Shown: positions 52,164 through 62,201 of the stretch, in pieces
Layout of the letters: every line of letters begins with the position of its first letter
Numbering within the stretch: the stretch's first letter is position 1
Translations under genes and position numbers: made by a program
Assembly: GCF_900114635.1 (NCBI RefSeq)
Contig: NZ_FOTQ01000004.1
Coordinates: 62,001-126,000 of the forward strand
DNA: 64,000 nucleotides
Direction: 5' to 3'
Source: Shimia aestuarii
Lineage (GTDB): Bacteria; Pseudomonadota; Alphaproteobacteria; Rhodobacterales; Rhodobacteraceae
Notes under the pieces: generated by a model
What the model was told of the DNA's origin: nothing
Database searches by the model: none
Seen by the model: only the letters and a program-made list of their open reading frames with translations

Positions 52164-52208
52164 CGCGTCGGTTTGACGTCGGTATCACGTCGGTATTGCA
52201 TCGGTACG
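52164..52208. repeat. 11-bp direct repeat cluster (4 units)
   Basis: GGT at 52170, 52181, 52192 and 52203, exactly 11 bp apart, with CGTC or CATC before each. It lies between two convergent genes. No other feature in this gap. Confidence 0.7.
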
Positions 52209-52277
52209 CGGGTGTTCGTCGGCTTTTGCGGGCAAGTGTTACCGTATCGTGCGCAAGGTTTTGGTAACGAAGGGCTG

Positions 52278-52871
52278 TTAGGGTGAACCTGCCACATCCG
52301 GTATGTACCCGGCGCGCAGAGCGGCGAGCGTCGGTTCGGGCGTGAGAACCGTGACCTGTCCGTTGGGGCGGCATTGCGGTGCGCCGTAGCCACTTGGGTG
52401 GAAAGGCAAAAGCGCATCCTGCCAGAGCAGTGCAGGGCCGGTGTCGTGCAGGATGAAGGTGCCGTCGGGCAGGGTAGCGGCCTCTGTCATATGGCGGCGT
52501 TGGGTGTAGCGGCGCGGGATGGCGCGCGCCGCGTGCAGTTTGGCGTCAAAAGCCGCGATGGGGCCAGTATGCCCGGCCGCGGCAAGGAAAGAGGTGTAAT
52601 CAGAGCGGCGGCATTCGCCGCAGGGACGGTGGCCCGCAGCGAGCGCAACCGCTTCGTCATGGAAGAAGAGTTCGGTGTAGCGACCGGGGGACATGAGCGT
52701 GCGCCTGCGGCCCTTGAAGTTGAGAACACAACAGACCCACGCCTTGTGGCGCCAGCGCCGATGGGTGAGTTCCTTTGTGTCATGCAGGATGCCGCGATTG
52801 CCCATGAAGCGCCCGCGTGCAGGGTGTGCGAGGATCTCTCCGGTGGGTTGGACGCGGTTTTGCAGGGTCAT
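52278..52871 (-). CDS. protein of unknown function with a HRPCGECRR motif
   Basis: 197 residues, basic and probably cytosolic. Notable are CCVLNFKGRRRTLMSPGRYTELFFHDEAVALAAGHRPCGECRR (about 47-90) and IPRRYTQRRHMTEAATLPDGTF. The C-x2-C motif is like half of a metal site or of the Ada-type Cys cluster (the family name is unknown to me). AGG upstream of the ATG gives a weak start. It is convergent with the ABC-F gene. Confidence 0.65.
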   Translation of the reverse strand: MTLQNRVQPTGEILAHPARGRFMGNRGILHDTKELTHRRWRHKAWVCCVLNFKGRRRTLMSPGRYTELFFHDEAVALAAGHRPCGECRRSDYTSFLAAAGHTGPIAAFDAKLHAARAIPRRYTQRRHMTEAATLPDGTFILHDTGPALLWQDALLPFHPSGYGAPQCRPNGQVTVLTPEPTLAALRAGYIPDVAGSP

Positions 52872-53126
52872 GGGAGGAGCCTGCGGGAAGTTGGGCTGGC
52901 AGGCAAGGAAAACGGATAAGCGCCCAACGGACGAGGGTGTTATCTGTGGGAACAGTTCTCATGCAGGTTGGCCCGGGAGACGCAGGGCAAGCCGCAGGAC
53001 CGCACCCTCTATTAACCCGCTCCAACATAGCAGCGATCGAATATGAAGTTTCTTTGACAGATCGCGGTCCAATGTGGACACTTGCCAGGCGAGACGATCT
53101 CATCGCGTAACAGGAGGGGAAGAAAC

Positions 53127-53597
53127 ATGAAACTTTTATTGCTTGCTGCTGCTGCGGTTGCGGCGGCGTTGACGCTTTCGACATCACAGGCGCGCGCCAC
53201 GAATTGCGGGGCCGATTTTCAGCATGCCTATGAAAAGGGTGTGCGGGATGGTCGGGCTGATGGGGCGCATCTGCGTGAATACAACCCGTTGAGCCACGGC
53301 CGCAAGGTGAGTTTGAAATGGAACCACCGCGGGGATTGTTATCGCGAGGGGTACGATATCGGGTACCAGAATGCCGCAGCGGACGCCAAGAAAAGGCCCG
53401 CGCCGCCGAGCCATGACAATGCCCCGACACCCGGGTCAAACGAGCGGGCCTATTACGACGATGGGTGTCATGAAGGAACCGGCGACGCCCAAGCGAGCAT
53501 GAGCATGGCCTATGAGCGCCATGCCGGTATGTATGACCGTCGGTTCGAGCCATACTTCAAGCAGGGCTACGAACACTGCTGGAAGATGTTCCGGTAA
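53127..53597 (+). CDS. exported protein with four conserved-looking cysteines
   Basis: 156 residues: a signal peptide (1-26, ending QARA) and then a region rich in Gly/Tyr/Asp with Cys in TNCGADF, GDCYREGYDIGYQN, DGCHEG and EHCWKMF. Two similar helices (HAYEKGVRDGRADG; CYREGYDIGYQNAAADAK) suggest an internal duplication of a YxxGYxxG pattern. AGGAGG supports the start at 53127. Periplasmic; function unknown. The 255 bp upstream has no clear gene. Confidence 0.75.
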   Translation: MKLLLLAAAAVAAALTLSTSQARATNCGADFQHAYEKGVRDGRADGAHLREYNPLSHGRKVSLKWNHRGDCYREGYDIGYQNAAADAKKRPAPPSHDNAPTPGSNERAYYDDGCHEGTGDAQASMSMAYERHAGMYDRRFEPYFKQGYEHCWKMFR

Positions 53598-53669
53598 CGG
53601 ACTTTTTGACAGATGGACCGGGATGCGCAGGCAGTTGTCCTGCGCATCCCGGTTCATCCTTGTTCTTGA

Positions 53670-54425
53670 TCACTGCATGCGCAGGGCGCCGTCGATGCGG
53701 ATGACTTCGCCGTTGAGATAGCCGTTTTCGACGATGAAGCCGGCAAGGCGGGCGTATTCGGAAGGATCGCCAAGGCGGGCCGGGCAGGTGACATCAGATG
53801 CCAGTTGATCCTGGACCTCTTGCGGGAGGCCCTGCAGCATCGGGGTCAGGAAAATACCCGGCGCGATGGCCATGACACGGATGCCCGAGCGGGCAAGGTC
53901 ACGCGCCATGGGCAGCGACAGGCCGACGATGCCGCCCTTGGAGGCCGCATAGGCGGCCTGACCGCGCTGACCGTCCATAGCGGCGATCGAGGCGGTGTTG
54001 ATGATCACGCCGCGCGCGCCGTCGGCCTCGGGGTCGTTCTGGGCCATGACCTCGGCGGCAAGACGGGCGACGTTGAAGGAGCCGACGAGGTTGATGTCGA
54101 TGGTTTGCTGGAAGGTGTGCAGCGGGTGGGGGCCGTTCTTGCCGATGGTAGTGGCGGCGGGCGCAATGCCGGCACAATTCACGGTCGCATTGATGCTGCC
54201 CATGGCGTCTTTGGCGGCGGCAATGGCGCTTGCGACGCTGTCTTCGCTGGTGACGTCGACCTTGTGGAAGGTGCCGCCAAGTTCGGCAGCCAGGGCGGTG
54301 CCGGCCTCTTCGTTGAGGTCAAACAGGGCGACCCTGGCGCCGTTTTCAGCGAAATGACGCGCAGTGGCCGCGCCCAGACCGGAGGCGCCGCCGGTGATCA
54401 CGGCGCAGGTGGTGGCAAGTTTCAT
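53670..54425 (-). CDS. SDR-family 3-hydroxyacyl-CoA dehydrogenase-like protein
   Basis: 251 residues. Cofactor loop GGASGLGAAT, NCAGIAPAATTIGKNGPHPLHTFQQTIDINLVGSFNV and the catalytic YAASKGG are those of the type-2 3-hydroxyacyl-CoA dehydrogenase (HSD17B10-like) group, used in beta-oxidation and branched-chain degradation. GAGGAGA supports 54425. It stands alone; the substrate is not fixed by context. Confidence 0.87.
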   Translation of the reverse strand: MKLATTCAVITGGASGLGAATARHFAENGARVALFDLNEEAGTALAAELGGTFHKVDVTSEDSVASAIAAAKDAMGSINATVNCAGIAPAATTIGKNGPHPLHTFQQTIDINLVGSFNVARLAAEVMAQNDPEADGARGVIINTASIAAMDGQRGQAAYAASKGGIVGLSLPMARDLARSGIRVMAIAPGIFLTPMLQGLPQEVQDQLASDVTCPARLGDPSEYARLAGFIVENGYLNGEVIRIDGALRMQ

Positions 54426-54526
54426 GGGGCTCTCCTCGGACATCATGAAATGAACATGTGTTCAAATAGCCGGGGAGGCGTGTTCTGTCCAGTGTTTCGC
54501 GGCGTCGCAGTCGGGGGACGGGTATG

Positions 54527-54575
54527 GGGGCGCTGCCCCTGTGGCGAGCAAGCTCGCGACTCCCCCGGAGTATTT
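54527..54575. repeat. double-hairpin intergenic element, copy 1
   Basis: GGGGC-GCT-GCCCC, then GCGAGC-AA-GCTCGC, then a C-run and CCGGAGTATTTCCGG. Lies between the SDR gene start and the tyrS end. The same order is found at 62079. The rest of 54426-54631 holds no gene. Confidence 0.7.
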
Positions 54576-54631
54576 CCGGTAAAATGAAAGGGGGGGTGGG
54601 CCGCCTTGCCGGTGAGGGGCGGCCCTGACGA

Positions 54632-55876
54632 TCAACCGAGCTGCACCAGCGCGTGGCGTTTCTTGCCTGCGCTGAGCTTGATCGGGCTGCCGAGTGCGGC
54701 GGCGTCGATCATCAGCCCGGCATCGGTGAGCGGGGCGTCGTCGATCCTGGCGCCGTTTTCGGCAATCAGGCGCTTGGCTTCCTTGCCCGACTTGGCGAGG
54801 CCGGATTTCACGATCAGCTGCACGATCGAGGCGGGCAGGTCGTCGGCGGTGAGCGTCAGGGTGGGCAGGTCGTCGCCCACGCCGCCTTTCTCGAACACTT
54901 CGCGTGCGGTGGCTTCGGCGGCGGCGGCGGCGTCGGCCCCGTGGCAGAGCGTGGTCACCTCGTTGGCGAGGATGATCTTGGCGGCGTTGATTTCCGAGCC
55001 TGCGAGCGCACCGAGGCGTTCACATTCGTCGAGCGGCATCTCGGTGTAGAGCTTGAGGAAGCGGCCGACATCGGCGTCGGTGGTGTTGCGCCAGAACTGC
55101 CAGAATTCGTAGGGCGCGCGCATGTCGGCGTTGAGCCAGACGGCGCCGTCCGCAGATTTGCCCATCTTCTTGCCGTCCGAGGTGGTCAGCAGGGGCGATG
55201 TCAGGCCAAAGACCTGATTGTCATCGACGCGGCGGGTGAGGTCGATGCCGTTGACGATATTGCCCCATTGATCCGAGCCGCCGAACTGCACCATGCAGCC
55301 ATAGCGGCGGTTCAGTTCGAGGAAGTCATAGGCCTGCAGGATCATGTAGTTGAATTCGAGGAACGAGAGTGACTGTTCGCGGTCGAGGCGCGATTTCACC
55401 GATTCGAAGCTGAGCATGCGGTTGACCGAAAAGTGACGGCCAATGTCGCGCAGGAAGGTGAGGTAGTTGAGATCGTCGAGCCATTCCGCGTTGTTGAGCA
55501 TCAGCGCGTCTGTGTCGCCGTCCCCATAGGTGAGGTATTTGGCAAAGACCTGCTTGATGCCGGCGATGTTCGCGTCGATCTGTTCGTCAGTCAGAAGCGG
55601 GCGTTCGTCGGCGCGGAAAGAGGGGTCGCCCACCTTGGTGGTGCCGCCGCCCATGAGGGTCAGAGGTTTGTGGCCGGTTTTTTGCAGCCAGCGCAGCATC
55701 ATGATCTGGATCAGCGAGCCGACATGCAGCGATTTGGCGGTCGCGTCAAAGCCGATATAGCCCGGTACCACGCCCTTGGTCAGGGCGGTGTCAAATGCCT
55801 CGTAATCCGTGCAATCCGCGACAAAGCCGCGCTCGAGCATCACGGTGAGGAAATCCGATTTGGGCTGGTAGGTCAT
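54632..55876 (-). CDS. tyrS: tyrosyl-tRNA synthetase
   Basis: 414 residues, class Ic. HIGH-type HVGS (51-54), GGSDQWGNI for tyrosine/adenylate and KMGKS for the KMSKS loop. A C-terminal S4 RNA-binding domain covers about 350-414. The start at 55876 ([10 protein letters not shown]) is the family-like one; the frame to 56068 overlaps anmK on the other strand. Confidence 0.97.
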   Translation of the reverse strand: MTYQPKSDFLTVMLERGFVADCTDYEAFDTALTKGVVPGYIGFDATAKSLHVGSLIQIMMLRWLQKTGHKPLTLMGGGTTKVGDPSFRADERPLLTDEQIDANIAGIKQVFAKYLTYGDGDTDALMLNNAEWLDDLNYLTFLRDIGRHFSVNRMLSFESVKSRLDREQSLSFLEFNYMILQAYDFLELNRRYGCMVQFGGSDQWGNIVNGIDLTRRVDDNQVFGLTSPLLTTSDGKKMGKSADGAVWLNADMRAPYEFWQFWRNTTDADVGRFLKLYTEMPLDECERLGALAGSEINAAKIILANEVTTLCHGADAAAAAEATAREVFEKGGVGDDLPTLTLTADDLPASIVQLIVKSGLAKSGKEAKRLIAENGARIDDAPLTDAGLMIDAAALGSPIKLSAGKKRHALVQLG

Positions 55877-55939
55877 GGTGTCGGTCCCGTATGATTTGCG
55901 GGCCTGTGTATAGGGGCGGAAGAGCAGAAGGAAAAGGCC

Positions 55940-57052
55940 ATGTTGAAGGCCAAGAGAACAGAGGCGGTTGTGCGTGCTTTGGGGGCCATGTCGGGCACCT
56001 CTTTGGACGGGGTGGACGCGGCGGTCGTAGAGACCGACGGCGCGGCAATTCACGCGTTCGGGGCGCATGGGTACAGGGCCTATTCAAAGGAAGAGCAGGC
56101 GGTGTTGATGGCCGCGCTGGGGAAATGGGCCGGGCCGGAGGTTGAGGCGGCCACTGCCGTGGTGGACAGGGCCCATACCGAAGCGCTGGCCGGGTTTGAG
56201 GATATCGAGCTGGTCGGGTTTCACGGACAGACGCTGGCGCATGAACCGCGCGGACGGGGCACGTTGCAGGTGGGTGACGGGCAGGCGCTGGCCGAGGCGC
56301 TGGGGGTGCCGGTGGTCTGGGATTTCCGGTCGGCGGACGTGGAAATGGGCGGAGAGGGCGCGCCGCTTGCACCGTTCTTTCATTTTGCCTGTGCCAAGTG
56401 GATCGGGGCAGTCAAGCCGGTGGCGTTTCTGAACCTTGGGGGCGTAGGGAATATCACCTGGGTAGACCCGGGCAAGGCCAAGCCGGAGGACGAGGGCGCG
56501 TTGCTGGCCTTTGACACCGGGCCGGCAAATGCGCCACTCAACGATCTGTTGCGGCAGCGGCGGGGGCTTGCCTTTGACGAGGGCGGAAAGATCGCCGCGC
56601 GTGGAAAGGTGGCGACCGGCGCTTTGGAGCTGTTTCTGGCCGAGGGGTATTTCGCGAGAATGCCGCCCAAGTCACTGGACAGGAACGACTTTTCGGAAAT
56701 GATCGAACTGGTCAGTGAGTTGTCGGATGAAGATGCGGCGGCGACCATGACGGCGATGTGTGCCGCCGCCGTGGCGCAGGGCATGGAGCATTGTCCGGTG
56801 CCGCCTGAGCAGGTCCTGGTGACGGGGGGCGGACGGCACAACCCGGTGCTCATGGAAATGCTGGCAGTGTCGTTGGATTGCCCGGTGGCCCCGGTCGAAG
56901 AGGTCGGGTTGGACGGGGATATGCTCGAGGCGCAGGCCTTTGCCTATCTGGCGGTGCGCGTGGCGCGGGGGCTGGCGACAAGTTGTCCGTCGACCACGGG
57001 CGTGCGGGCGCTGGTTGGCGGCGGGACCGTGAGCCGGCCGGAGACCGCCTAG
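55940..57052 (+). CDS. anmK: anhydro-N-acetylmuramic acid kinase
   Basis: 370 residues. AnmK phosphorylates and opens 1,6-anhydro-MurNAc in peptidoglycan recycling. [17 protein letters not shown] is the ATP-binding N-terminus; [22 protein letters not shown] and [12 protein letters not shown] are conserved. AAGGA supports the start. It is divergent from tyrS and overlaps the following gene tail to tail by four bases. Confidence 0.95.
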   Translation: MLKAKRTEAVVRALGAMSGTSLDGVDAAVVETDGAAIHAFGAHGYRAYSKEEQAVLMAALGKWAGPEVEAATAVVDRAHTEALAGFEDIELVGFHGQTLAHEPRGRGTLQVGDGQALAEALGVPVVWDFRSADVEMGGEGAPLAPFFHFACAKWIGAVKPVAFLNLGGVGNITWVDPGKAKPEDEGALLAFDTGPANAPLNDLLRQRRGLAFDEGGKIAARGKVATGALELFLAEGYFARMPPKSLDRNDFSEMIELVSELSDEDAAATMTAMCAAAVAQGMEHCPVPPEQVLVTGGGRHNPVLMEMLAVSLDCPVAPVEEVGLDGDMLEAQAFAYLAVRVARGLATSCPSTTGVRALVGGGTVSRPETA

Positions 57053-57492
57053 CGCGGGATATCAAACCCCGGTGCGGCCAGTTCGAATCCTTCGAAGCGG
57101 AAACCGGGGGAAACGGTGCATCCGACAAGTGTCCAGGCGCCTGTGCTGCGTGCAGCTTGCCAGTGGTGGGGCGGCACGATCAGCTGCGGGGACTGGCCTG
57201 CGGCGAGGTCGGGCCCGAGGAGATGGTCTTGGGCCGGACCAGTTTCGGTCTCGGCCATGGAAAGCACCAGAGGCGCCCCGGCATGGAAATGCCAGATCTC
57301 GGTCGCGTCGACCCTGTGCCAATGGGAAACCTCGCCTTCGGCCAGAAGAAAGTAGATCGCTGTGCCCGATGGGCGAACGTCGCGGGGGGCGGCGGCGATC
57401 CACGTCTGGCGGTAATGGCCGCCTTCGGGGTGCGGTGAAAGGTTAAGGTGATCGATAACCTCGCGGGCGGTCATGGTCTTGGCAGGGGTCAT
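57049..57492 (-). CDS. cupin protein, DUF985 family
   Basis: 147 residues. [42 protein letters not shown] and [16 protein letters not shown] define DUF985, a small cupin. The three His in [16 protein letters not shown] could bind a metal. Enzymatic role unknown. Confidence 0.88.
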   Translation of the reverse strand: MTPAKTMTAREVIDHLNLSPHPEGGHYRQTWIAAAPRDVRPSGTAIYFLLAEGEVSHWHRVDATEIWHFHAGAPLVLSMAETETGPAQDHLLGPDLAAGQSPQLIVPPHHWQAARSTGAWTLVGCTVSPGFRFEGFELAAPGFDIPR

Positions 57493-57613
57493 TGTGTGTA
57501 TCCGTTTGATTTTTCAGTATTTTAACGTCCTGGCCCGGTGTTGCGCAACCAATTGCTGAAAAATGCCGCGCGTTCGTGTAGGATGGCGCCCGTATTTGGT
57601 GAAAGGCATTGCG

Positions 57614-57862
57614 ATGAGCTATGTGTTTATGGTGGCGCGCCCACGACATGAGGGGAGTGCTGCATTTGACAGGTTTGTTGAGAGTTCCCGGCCGGTTGTT
57701 GCGGCCTTTGATGGACATTTCCAGGATACGGACGGCGCGGCAAGTGCGTGCCGGGCGCCCGGATCGGGGGGCATGGTTGTCCGTTTCACGTCGATGTCCC
57801 GGGCGCGGGCATTTTACGACTCCGAGGACTATGCCCGGTTGCGCGGAGCGACGGAACAATAA
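57614..57862 (+). CDS. small DUF1330-like protein
   Basis: 82 residues with a ferredoxin-like alpha/beta layout: YVFMVARPRHEGSAAFDRFVESS and VVRFTSMSRARAFYDSEDYARLRG, the latter close to the DUF1330 signature. AAAGG supports 57614. Function unknown. Confidence 0.75.
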   Translation: MSYVFMVARPRHEGSAAFDRFVESSRPVVAAFDGHFQDTDGAASACRAPGSGGMVVRFTSMSRARAFYDSEDYARLRGATEQ

Positions 57863-57914
57863 GGCCGGAACAGATCAGATCCCTGTGACGTGGATGCGTC
57901 AGAGGTGTGGGGTG

Positions 57915-57941
57915 AAAAAACCCCGCGCGAAGGGCGCGGGG
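57915..57941 (-). terminator. rho-independent terminator of eno
   Basis: Minus strand: CCCCGCGC pairs with GCGCGGGG and is followed by TTTTTT, about 30 bp after the eno stop. Confidence 0.88.
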
Positions 57942-57968
57942 GTTGAATGTGTCGCGCTGGCGCCGAGA

Positions 57969-59471
<1,503 letters not shown>

Positions 59472-59549
59472 TTAGCATTGAGGGACAGGGCCGGGGGTTG
59501 CAACTGTGCGGTGGGTGATCCGATCCGATCGCACGGGAAAGGAATTGGG

Positions 59550-61094
59550 ATGGCTGACGGCAGGAACGATGACCGGAACCCCGCCTCCACAACCTGTGCG
59601 TCGGCAAACCCGCGCAGAGGTGGCGACGACGGATTTGGCGACTTCATGGAACGGTCGACAATCTGCAAGATTCTGGCCTCGTCCGGCGTCGGGCTGTTCA
59701 GTGTCGACCTGGAAACCGGGAAATCGCAGGTGTCGCCAACTTGGAAAACCATGCTCGGGATAGAACCGGATGCGGATATTGAACCGCAGCGAGAATGGCA
59801 TGCGCGCATGCATCCGGACGACCTTGAACGTTTGTTTGAACGCGATGCCGCGTTCCTTGCCGGGCAGGATTCGGAAAACCGGAACACCTATCGCATCCGC
59901 CATGCGGACGGGCATTGGGTCTGGATCGAGTCGAACGCCCATATCATCAAGCGCGATGACAATGGTCATCCGCTCGTGCTTGCCGGGACACATACCGATG
60001 TGACGGCAGAACAAACGATCCGGCGGATTGCGAAGGAAACCGACCAGCGCAACCGGCTGATGCTGAATCATTCGCCGGTCGGGATTGCGGTGTTCTGTCC
60101 CAAGGCGCGATTGCAGGACTGCAACGCGCTTTTTGCCGAGATGCTGGGCTATGCGCCCAACGAGGTTCTGGGGATGAGCCTGATGAAGCTTGTGTGGTTC
60201 GACATGGACCCGGACGAGGTGCGCAGGAAACAGGATTTCTACAACGGCAAGTCCAAGGAAATCACCTTTGAAACAGAGCTGCTGTGCAAGAATGGCGATC
60301 GCAAACATGCCATGGTCCGCGGTGTCAGGTTCGTGAACAAGGAGGACGAAGTGCGGTTCCTGTTCCAGTGCTCGGACATTACCGAGCGCGTTCAGGCGGA
60401 ACTGCAGAAGGACGAGTTCCTTGCCACGGTGAGCCACGAGTTGCGCACGCCGCTGACCTCGATCGCCGGGGTGATCCGGCTTGCCAATTCGGGGGCGATT
60501 GGCGAGATGAGCCCGAAAATGAAAGAGCTGATGGCGGTTGCCGAGCGGGGGTGTGATACGCTGCTGCGGCTTGTGAACGAGCTGCTGGACTTCAAGTCGT
60601 TGGAGGCAGGAGAGCTGAGCTATTACAATGAGCAGTTCAGGGTTGCCGAGGCGGTGAGGGAGGCGATCGGGAACATGGCCGGTTACCTGAAGCCCGGACA
60701 GAAGGTGGAGACCGACGTGAGTCCTCGTGCGGAGGGTGTCGAGATTGTCGCGGACAGGGGACGGTTTCTGCAGATCCTGACGAACCTGCAGTCGAACGCG
60801 TCGAAAATCTCACCACCCGAAGCCTGTATCACGATACGGGTCTCATTGGCGCCCGGATGGGTGCGCGTGTCGGTGCAGGACCGGGGGCCCGGCGTGCCCA
60901 AGGAATTGGAAGGCAGGATTTTCCAAAGGTTTGCCCAGGCGAATTCGTCGGACAAGCGATCGGTGCAGGGGACCGGGCTTGGGTTGGCGATTTCGAGGCG
61001 CATGACGCAGGATATGAAGGGCCAGATCGGCTATTTCAACAACGATGACGGCGGCGCGACGTTCTGGGTGGCCTTTCCAGCCGAGCTGGACTGA
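59550..61094 (+). CDS. PAS-domain sensor histidine kinase
   Basis: 514 residues, no membrane helix. Two PAS domains (about 40-155 and 170-282), then the HisKA helix with His296 (VSHELRTPL) and an HATPase domain: N-box TNLQSNASKISPP, G1 DRGPGVPKE, F-box FQRFAQ, G2 GTGLGLAIS. The usual leucine of the N-box is Gln-Ser here. AAAGGA supports 59550. There is no response regulator next to it, so it is an orphan kinase; signal unknown. Confidence 0.9.
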   Translation: MADGRNDDRNPASTTCASANPRRGGDDGFGDFMERSTICKILASSGVGLFSVDLETGKSQVSPTWKTMLGIEPDADIEPQREWHARMHPDDLERLFERDAAFLAGQDSENRNTYRIRHADGHWVWIESNAHIIKRDDNGHPLVLAGTHTDVTAEQTIRRIAKETDQRNRLMLNHSPVGIAVFCPKARLQDCNALFAEMLGYAPNEVLGMSLMKLVWFDMDPDEVRRKQDFYNGKSKEITFETELLCKNGDRKHAMVRGVRFVNKEDEVRFLFQCSDITERVQAELQKDEFLATVSHELRTPLTSIAGVIRLANSGAIGEMSPKMKELMAVAERGCDTLLRLVNELLDFKSLEAGELSYYNEQFRVAEAVREAIGNMAGYLKPGQKVETDVSPRAEGVEIVADRGRFLQILTNLQSNASKISPPEACITIRVSLAPGWVRVSVQDRGPGVPKELEGRIFQRFAQANSSDKRSVQGTGLGLAISRRMTQDMKGQIGYFNNDDGGATFWVAFPAELD

Positions 61095-61975
61095 GTCCTG
61101 GCAGGGGTGCGGGACTGTTTGTGGTGTCGTTCACGCAGGAAGGTATAGAGGCCGGACCCGATGATCAGCGCGGCCCCGGTCATGGTCAGCGGGTTGGGGC
61201 GTTCGCCAAACACCAGGATGCCGCCCATGACCGAGAAGACGAGGCGGGTGTAGCGGAATGGGGCCACGACCGAGGCTTCGCCGATGCGCATCGCGATCAC
61301 GATGCCCCAGTAGCCCAAGGTATTGAAGATGACGGCTCCGGCAAGAAAACCAAGTTCGGGGATGTCCATCGGCGCGAGGCTACGCGGCGACAGGACCAGA
61401 AGGATCACCCCGGCAATGCTGAGCGCGCCCATGCCCTGAACAGCGAGGACGTAGGACGACACCGCGACATCCGCGCGGCGGGTGATCAGGTCACGGGTGG
61501 CGATCAGGGCGACGGCGCCAAGAACCAGGAGTGTGTCAGGATCGAACCCTTCGAAACCGGGGCGGATGATCAGAAGGACACCGCAGAAGCCGACTATCAC
61601 GGCGCTCCAGCGGCGCCAGCCGACGGTTTCTTTCAAGAACAGGGCGGCACCGAGTGTGATGACCAGTGGCAGGGTCTGAAACACGGCGGCGACGGTGGAG
61701 AGGTCGACCCGTGCCAGGGCAGAGGTAAAAAACATCGCCGCGCCGCCGTCGGCAACGGCACGCAGCACCAGGAGCGGCTGCCACGCCGCGCGTTGCAGGA
61801 GGCGCGCGCCCCGGACGCGGGCAATGGCGGCAAAGATCAGGGCGGAAATTCCGCCCATGGCAAACAGGATCTGGCCCGTTGCATGGGTGGACGAAAGCTG
61901 TTTCACAAAAACATCCCCCAGCGTGAAGCCGAGCATCGCGCCGATCACGAGAAAGATGCCTTGGAGATTGTGCAT
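61031..61975 (-). CDS. EamA/DMT-family transporter
   Basis: 314 residues with ten predicted helices in two EamA repeats, for example GIFLVIGAMLGFTLGDVFVKQLS and VFSVMGGILVFGERPNPLTMTGAALIIGSGLYTFLRERH. GGAG supports 61975. Its last 64 bp run antisense to the end of the sensor kinase gene. Substrate unknown. Confidence 0.87.
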   Translation of the reverse strand: MHNLQGIFLVIGAMLGFTLGDVFVKQLSSTHATGQILFAMGGISALIFAAIARVRGARLLQRAAWQPLLVLRAVADGGAAMFFTSALARVDLSTVAAVFQTLPLVITLGAALFLKETVGWRRWSAVIVGFCGVLLIIRPGFEGFDPDTLLVLGAVALIATRDLITRRADVAVSSYVLAVQGMGALSIAGVILLVLSPRSLAPMDIPELGFLAGAVIFNTLGYWGIVIAMRIGEASVVAPFRYTRLVFSVMGGILVFGERPNPLTMTGAALIIGSGLYTFLRERHHKQSRTPARTQSSSAGKATQNVAPPSSLLK

Positions 61976-62078
61976 GGGCCCGCTCCGATGGGTACGGTTT
62001 CGTGTGTGGAACCGAATGCCTGTTGGAGCAAGGTGTAATATTGCACATGTTATCAAATTTTGTTGGGCCGCCCATCAG

Positions 62079-62117
62079 GGGGCGTTGCCCCGTCACAGCA
62101 CGCTGTGCCCCCCCCCC
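62079..62117. repeat. double-hairpin intergenic element, copy 2
   Basis: GGGGC-GTT-GCCCC, then CACAGC-AC-GCTGTG, then a run of nine C, in the same order as the 54527 copy. The second stem has a different sequence but the same 6-2-6 pairing. Confidence 0.7.
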
Positions 62118-62177
62118 AGGGTATTTGAGGACCATTGAGAAGGACAGACGTGCTGTTTCTCAATGGTCATAAATACC
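62118..62177. repeat. long imperfect inverted repeat (20 paired bases)
   Basis: GGGTATTT...GACCATTGAGAA pairs with TTCTCAATGGTC...AAATACCC, interrupted by a 3/2-base internal loop. The 15-base loop can form a further ACAG/CTGT stem. It lies 25 bp after the stop of the CNNM gene and could terminate it, though no T-run follows. Confidence 0.7.
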
Positions 62178-62201
62178 CAAATCCCGCGCTTGCGGTATCG
62201 C

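Noticed and set aside
52961-53110. A 49-codon plus-strand frame ending just before the 53127 gene.
   Set aside because: No good ribosome-binding site, no signal peptide or motif; I could not support it as a gene.
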